The position numbers and the translations under genes are program-made. Below, in pieces: positions 61,846 through 64,000 of a stretch of 64,000 bases of DNA (position 1 is its first letter; every line of letters begins with the position of its first letter). Location: positions 1,655,451-1,719,450 of the forward strand of contig NZ_CP100355.1 in assembly GCF_024204665.1 (NCBI RefSeq). Reading direction: 5' to 3'. Source of the DNA: Natronosalvus rutilus (lineage in GTDB: Archaea; Halobacteriota; Halobacteria; Halobacteriales; Natrialbaceae). A model generated the notes under the pieces. It had not been told where the DNA came from and searched no databases. It was given only the letters and a program-made list of their open reading frames with translations.

Positions 61846-62676
61846 ATGGACTGGAATCACCGCGACGCCTTCGAAACCGAACGCCCAATCTGCGGAATGA
61901 TCCACCTCCCGGCGCTCCCTGGATCGCCGGGCTACGAAGGAAACCGGGAGGCGATTCGCACTCGCGCGCTCGAGGACGCGGCCGCGCTCGAGGCCGGCGG
62001 CGTCGACGGCATCGTCGTCGAGAACTTCGGCGACTCGCCGTTTTACCCCGACGAGGTGCCGACTCACACCGTCGCCGAAATGGCCGCACTCGTGACGACG
62101 ATCACGAGCGCGGTCGACGTTCCGGTCGGCGTCAACGTCCTGCGAAACGACGCCGAGGCTGCCCTCTCAATCGCGGCGGCAGCGGAGGCCTCGTTCGTCC
62201 GGGTCAACGTCCACGTCGGCGCCGCGACGACGGACCAGGGCATCGTCGAGGGGCGAGCGCACGAGACGCTCCGGCTTCGCGACCGTCTCGAGACCGATGT
62301 GGCGATCCTGGCGGACGTCCACGTCAAACACGCGACGCCCCTCGGGGAGGCTGGGCTGGCACAGACCGCCCTCGAGACCGCGGTCCGTGGACGGGCCGAC
62401 GGGCTAATCGTCTCCGGAGCGGGCACCGGACAGGCGGCGGCGCTCGAGGACCTCGAGCGGGTGGCCGAGGCGCTGTCAACGGTCGACCGCGAGGTGCCGG
62501 TACCGGTGTTCGTCGGCAGCGGCGTCACCTCCGAATCGATCGGCGACGCCTTTGCGGTCGGTGCGGACGGGGCGATCGTCGGGACAGCGCTGAAAGAAGG
62601 CGGGGAGACGACGAACCGCGTCTCCCGAGAGCGAGTGGAGGCGCTGATGGAGGCGGCTCGAACGGCGGAACAGTAA
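61846..62676 (+). CDS. BtpA/SgcQ family protein
   Basis: A 276-residue TIM-barrel protein with MIHLPALPGSPGYEG and the family's DGIVVENFGDSPFYPDEVPT, VGVNVLRNDAEAAL and ILADVHVKHATPLG. BtpA was described in cyanobacteria as a photosystem I stability factor, and other members have unknown use in archaea. Nucleotide-metabolising relatives exist. ATG 61846 follows a weak TATA-like agtaatacgg about 21-30 nt upstream. The OYE gene is divergent on the other side. Confidence 0.87.
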   Translation: MDWNHRDAFETERPICGMIHLPALPGSPGYEGNREAIRTRALEDAAALEAGGVDGIVVENFGDSPFYPDEVPTHTVAEMAALVTTITSAVDVPVGVNVLRNDAEAALSIAAAAEASFVRVNVHVGAATTDQGIVEGRAHETLRLRDRLETDVAILADVHVKHATPLGEAGLAQTALETAVRGRADGLIVSGAGTGQAAALEDLERVAEALSTVDREVPVPVFVGSGVTSESIGDAFAVGADGAIVGTALKEGGETTNRVSRERVEALMEAARTAEQ

Positions 62677-62686
62677 CGCTCGCTCT

Positions 62687-63199
62687 TTAGCGATCCACGT
62701 CCCCTCGAGCGTCGACCGGTTCGGAACCGCCGGCCCTACCGGTTCGCGAGCCCTTGCCCGAATCGAGCGCCAGCAACGTCGAGACCCGTGCGTTCTCCTT
62801 GATTCGAATACCTCCCGCCGGGACCGAGAGCGGGAGCAACGGGAGATGCGAGAACACGTGGACGGTCGGGTGAGAGCCTCCTCGAGCCAGCAACTCGTGA
62901 CGGGGCTGGAGGACCAGCGGTCCGTCGTCCTCGGCGCCCGTCAGGAACTCGTTGTACTGGATGACGTACTGGCCGCCCTCGAGGGTCCACCACTCGTACT
63001 CGTCGCCTTGATTGCGGGGCTCGGTCGAGACTGGCTCGAGGTCGGCGTCCTCGAGTTCGTCGCCGCCGAAATCCAGGCGACCGGGTCCGGCGACCTCGTA
63101 GACGGCGGCCACCGTGAGGTCGACGCCGTGGTCGTGGACCTGTTCGGGTTCGTACACCAGGTTGTCGACGAACGGTAAGACGTCGTGCTCAACGGACAT
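62687..63199 (-). CDS. dCTP deaminase/dUTPase-like protein
   Basis: A 170-residue protein of the dCTP deaminase-dUTPase superfamily type: YVIQYNEFL, then LVLQPRHELLARGGSHPTVH and PLLPLSVPAGGIRIKENARV, where the GG and KENARVSTL resemble the Dcd substrate loop. Some catalytic residues are not verified, so it may act on dCTP or dUTP or be a degenerate relative. Ser/Gly/Arg/Asp-rich C-terminus (SGKGSRTGRAGGSEPVDARG) is non-conserved. It is convergent with the BtpA-like gene. Confidence 0.6.
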   Translation of the reverse strand: MSVEHDVLPFVDNLVYEPEQVHDHGVDLTVAAVYEVAGPGRLDFGGDELEDADLEPVSTEPRNQGDEYEWWTLEGGQYVIQYNEFLTGAEDDGPLVLQPRHELLARGGSHPTVHVFSHLPLLPLSVPAGGIRIKENARVSTLLALDSGKGSRTGRAGGSEPVDARGDVDR

Positions 63200-63293
63200 A
63201 CTGGTCGAGGCAACGGTCCCGGAGGTGAAAAAGCGTGGTGTCTCGAGCGTCCGCTGGACTCGAACCGCGGAAACCGACCTCGTCGCTCAGCGA

Positions 63294-64000
63294 TCAGTAG
63301 ACGTACTCGTCCTCGCGCAACTGGACGTACTTTCCGTTTCGGTACTTGAGTTTCCGTCGCCGGTAGGCCATCAGGATTTTCGCACCGCCGACGCCAGCCG
63401 TGAACTTCTTGTCCAGAATGGAGCCGTTGTTCCCGCTCGAGCCCTGCATCCCGCTGATGACGTCGAACGCCCAGTCCCAGTCGTCCGGCTCGTAGTCCTT
63501 GACGATGTCCGCGAACGCGACGTTCCGGAGGAGCTCGTCGCCGATTGCTCGCTTCCAGACCTCGTTGTAGTGCTCGAGGCCGTCCGTCGCCGCCAGCCGT
63601 CCGGCGATCTTGCCCGTGCGAACGGCGACGTGGTAGCCGCCCTCGTGGAACGCCGAGGTCGTCCCCATCGCGCCGCCCGCAACGGCGATGTTCGCGCCCA
63701 CGGGAGACTCGATCGGTCGCGTCGACGAGATGGGGTAGGTCTCTGTTCCCTTCGACTTCCCGCGATCCTCGACGATCGGGATGTCTTCCTCGATGTCGTA
63801 CTCGTCGCCGTACTCGAGTTCGAGCAGGCGACGGATGTACTCCGCACCGTTCGGAATGCTGTCGTCGCTCGGTTTCAGGAGCTTGTACGATTCCGGGTGG
63901 GCGACATCTTCGAGGTTCATCCCGATGGGCATCGTCAGGCCGACGCGGGCGACGGTGCCGTCGTTGGGGAAGATCCACGGGTAGGCGGTCTCGCCGGGCA
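63294..64000 (-). CDS. Geranylgeranyl reductase-type flavoprotein (5' truncated by window)
   Basis: The frame stays open to the window edge, where it codes PGETAYPWIFPNDGTVARVG, so the N-terminal FAD-binding half is outside. The visible 235 residues include TYPISSTRPI, GANIAVAGGAMGTTSAFHEG (FAD site 3) and the C-terminal KILMAYRRRKLKYRNGKYVQ. The arrangement suits digeranylgeranylglycerophospholipid reductase and related FixC-like enzymes that saturate archaeal lipid chains. A long C-terminal segment after the FAD site is present. First full codon lies at 63998. Confidence 0.75.
   Translation of the reverse strand, partial: PGETAYPWIFPNDGTVARVGLTMPIGMNLEDVAHPESYKLLKPSDDSIPNGAEYIRRLLELEYGDEYDIEEDIPIVEDRGKSKGTETYPISSTRPIESPVGANIAVAGGAMGTTSAFHEGGYHVAVRTGKIAGRLAATDGLEHYNEVWKRAIGDELLRNVAFADIVKDYEPDDWDWAFDVISGMQGSSGNNGSILDKKFTAGVGGAKILMAYRRRKLKYRNGKYVQLREDEYVY

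Noticed and set aside
1-64000. CRISPR arrays, insertion sequences, rRNA operons and replication origins
   Set aside because: No regularly spaced direct repeats of 28-37 bp, transposase motifs, rRNA sequence or Orc1/Cdc6-associated repeats were recognised.

Overview
This 64 kb window is chromosomal DNA from an extremely halophilic archaeon (class Halobacteria). The evidence is the high GC content, the very acidic proteins, many genes whose TATA-like box sits about 25-35 nt upstream of the start codon (leaderless-type promoters), and lineage markers: topoisomerase VI next to gyrase, HTH-10 (bacterio-opsin activator type) regulators, a HalOD1 protein, and AglJ/AglM S-layer glycosylation enzymes. 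Membership of the Natrialbaceae is possible but is only an inference. Gene density is high, and there is no CRISPR array, rRNA or insertion sequence. The one RNA gene recognised is tRNA-Ser(UGA). The window cuts through a gene at each end.

Layout. 0-9.5 kb holds housekeeping and regulatory genes: an ABC permease end, two phosphoribosyltransferases, a phosphohexomutase, cytidine deaminase, two isoprenylcysteine-methyltransferase-like membrane proteins, a Nudix hydrolase and a bactofilin-like protein. 9.6-14.2 kb is a fixABC(X) electron-bifurcation operon. 14.2-24.4 kb mixes small membrane proteins, an HTH-GNAT fusion, a YchF-family GTPase, tRNA-Ser with a duplicated 3' end (an integration scar candidate), a crotonase, a hydroxyacid dehydrogenase and an MBL hydrolase. 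24.4-32.8 kb encodes all the type II topoisomerases: top6B-top6A transcribed leftward and gyrB-gyrA rightward. 33-44 kb contains an unusual PP-loop/Cys4 protein, a polytopic GT-C-like membrane protein, a stand-alone pstB, and the aglM-aglJ pair.

44.2-58.1 kb is the most distinctive part. It is an apparent sulfane-sulfur/thiol-redox island: DUF302, a Tat-exported DsbA-like protein, two small membrane proteins with an intramembrane CxxC, a CoA-disulfide-reductase-type flavoprotein, TusA, a sulfide:quinone-reductase-like flavoprotein, DUF1641, a small HTH regulator, a rhodanese-persulfide dioxygenase fusion, a SoxB-like metallophosphoesterase and a TauE/SafE sulfite exporter. Four promoters in it share an RTGCAAT motif next to or over the TATA box, suggesting one regulon, probably controlled by the HTH protein at 52.1 kb. 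A plausible flow is sulfide or thiols to sulfane sulfur (SQR-like), carriage on TusA, oxidation to sulfite (rhodanese-MBL) and export (TauE), with the DsbA/CxxC/CoA-disulfide-reductase genes handling thiol redox.

58.2-64 kb returns to general genes: a redoxin, MscS, an Old Yellow Enzyme homologue, a BtpA-family protein, a dCTP-deaminase-like protein and the end of a geranylgeranyl-reductase-type flavoprotein.
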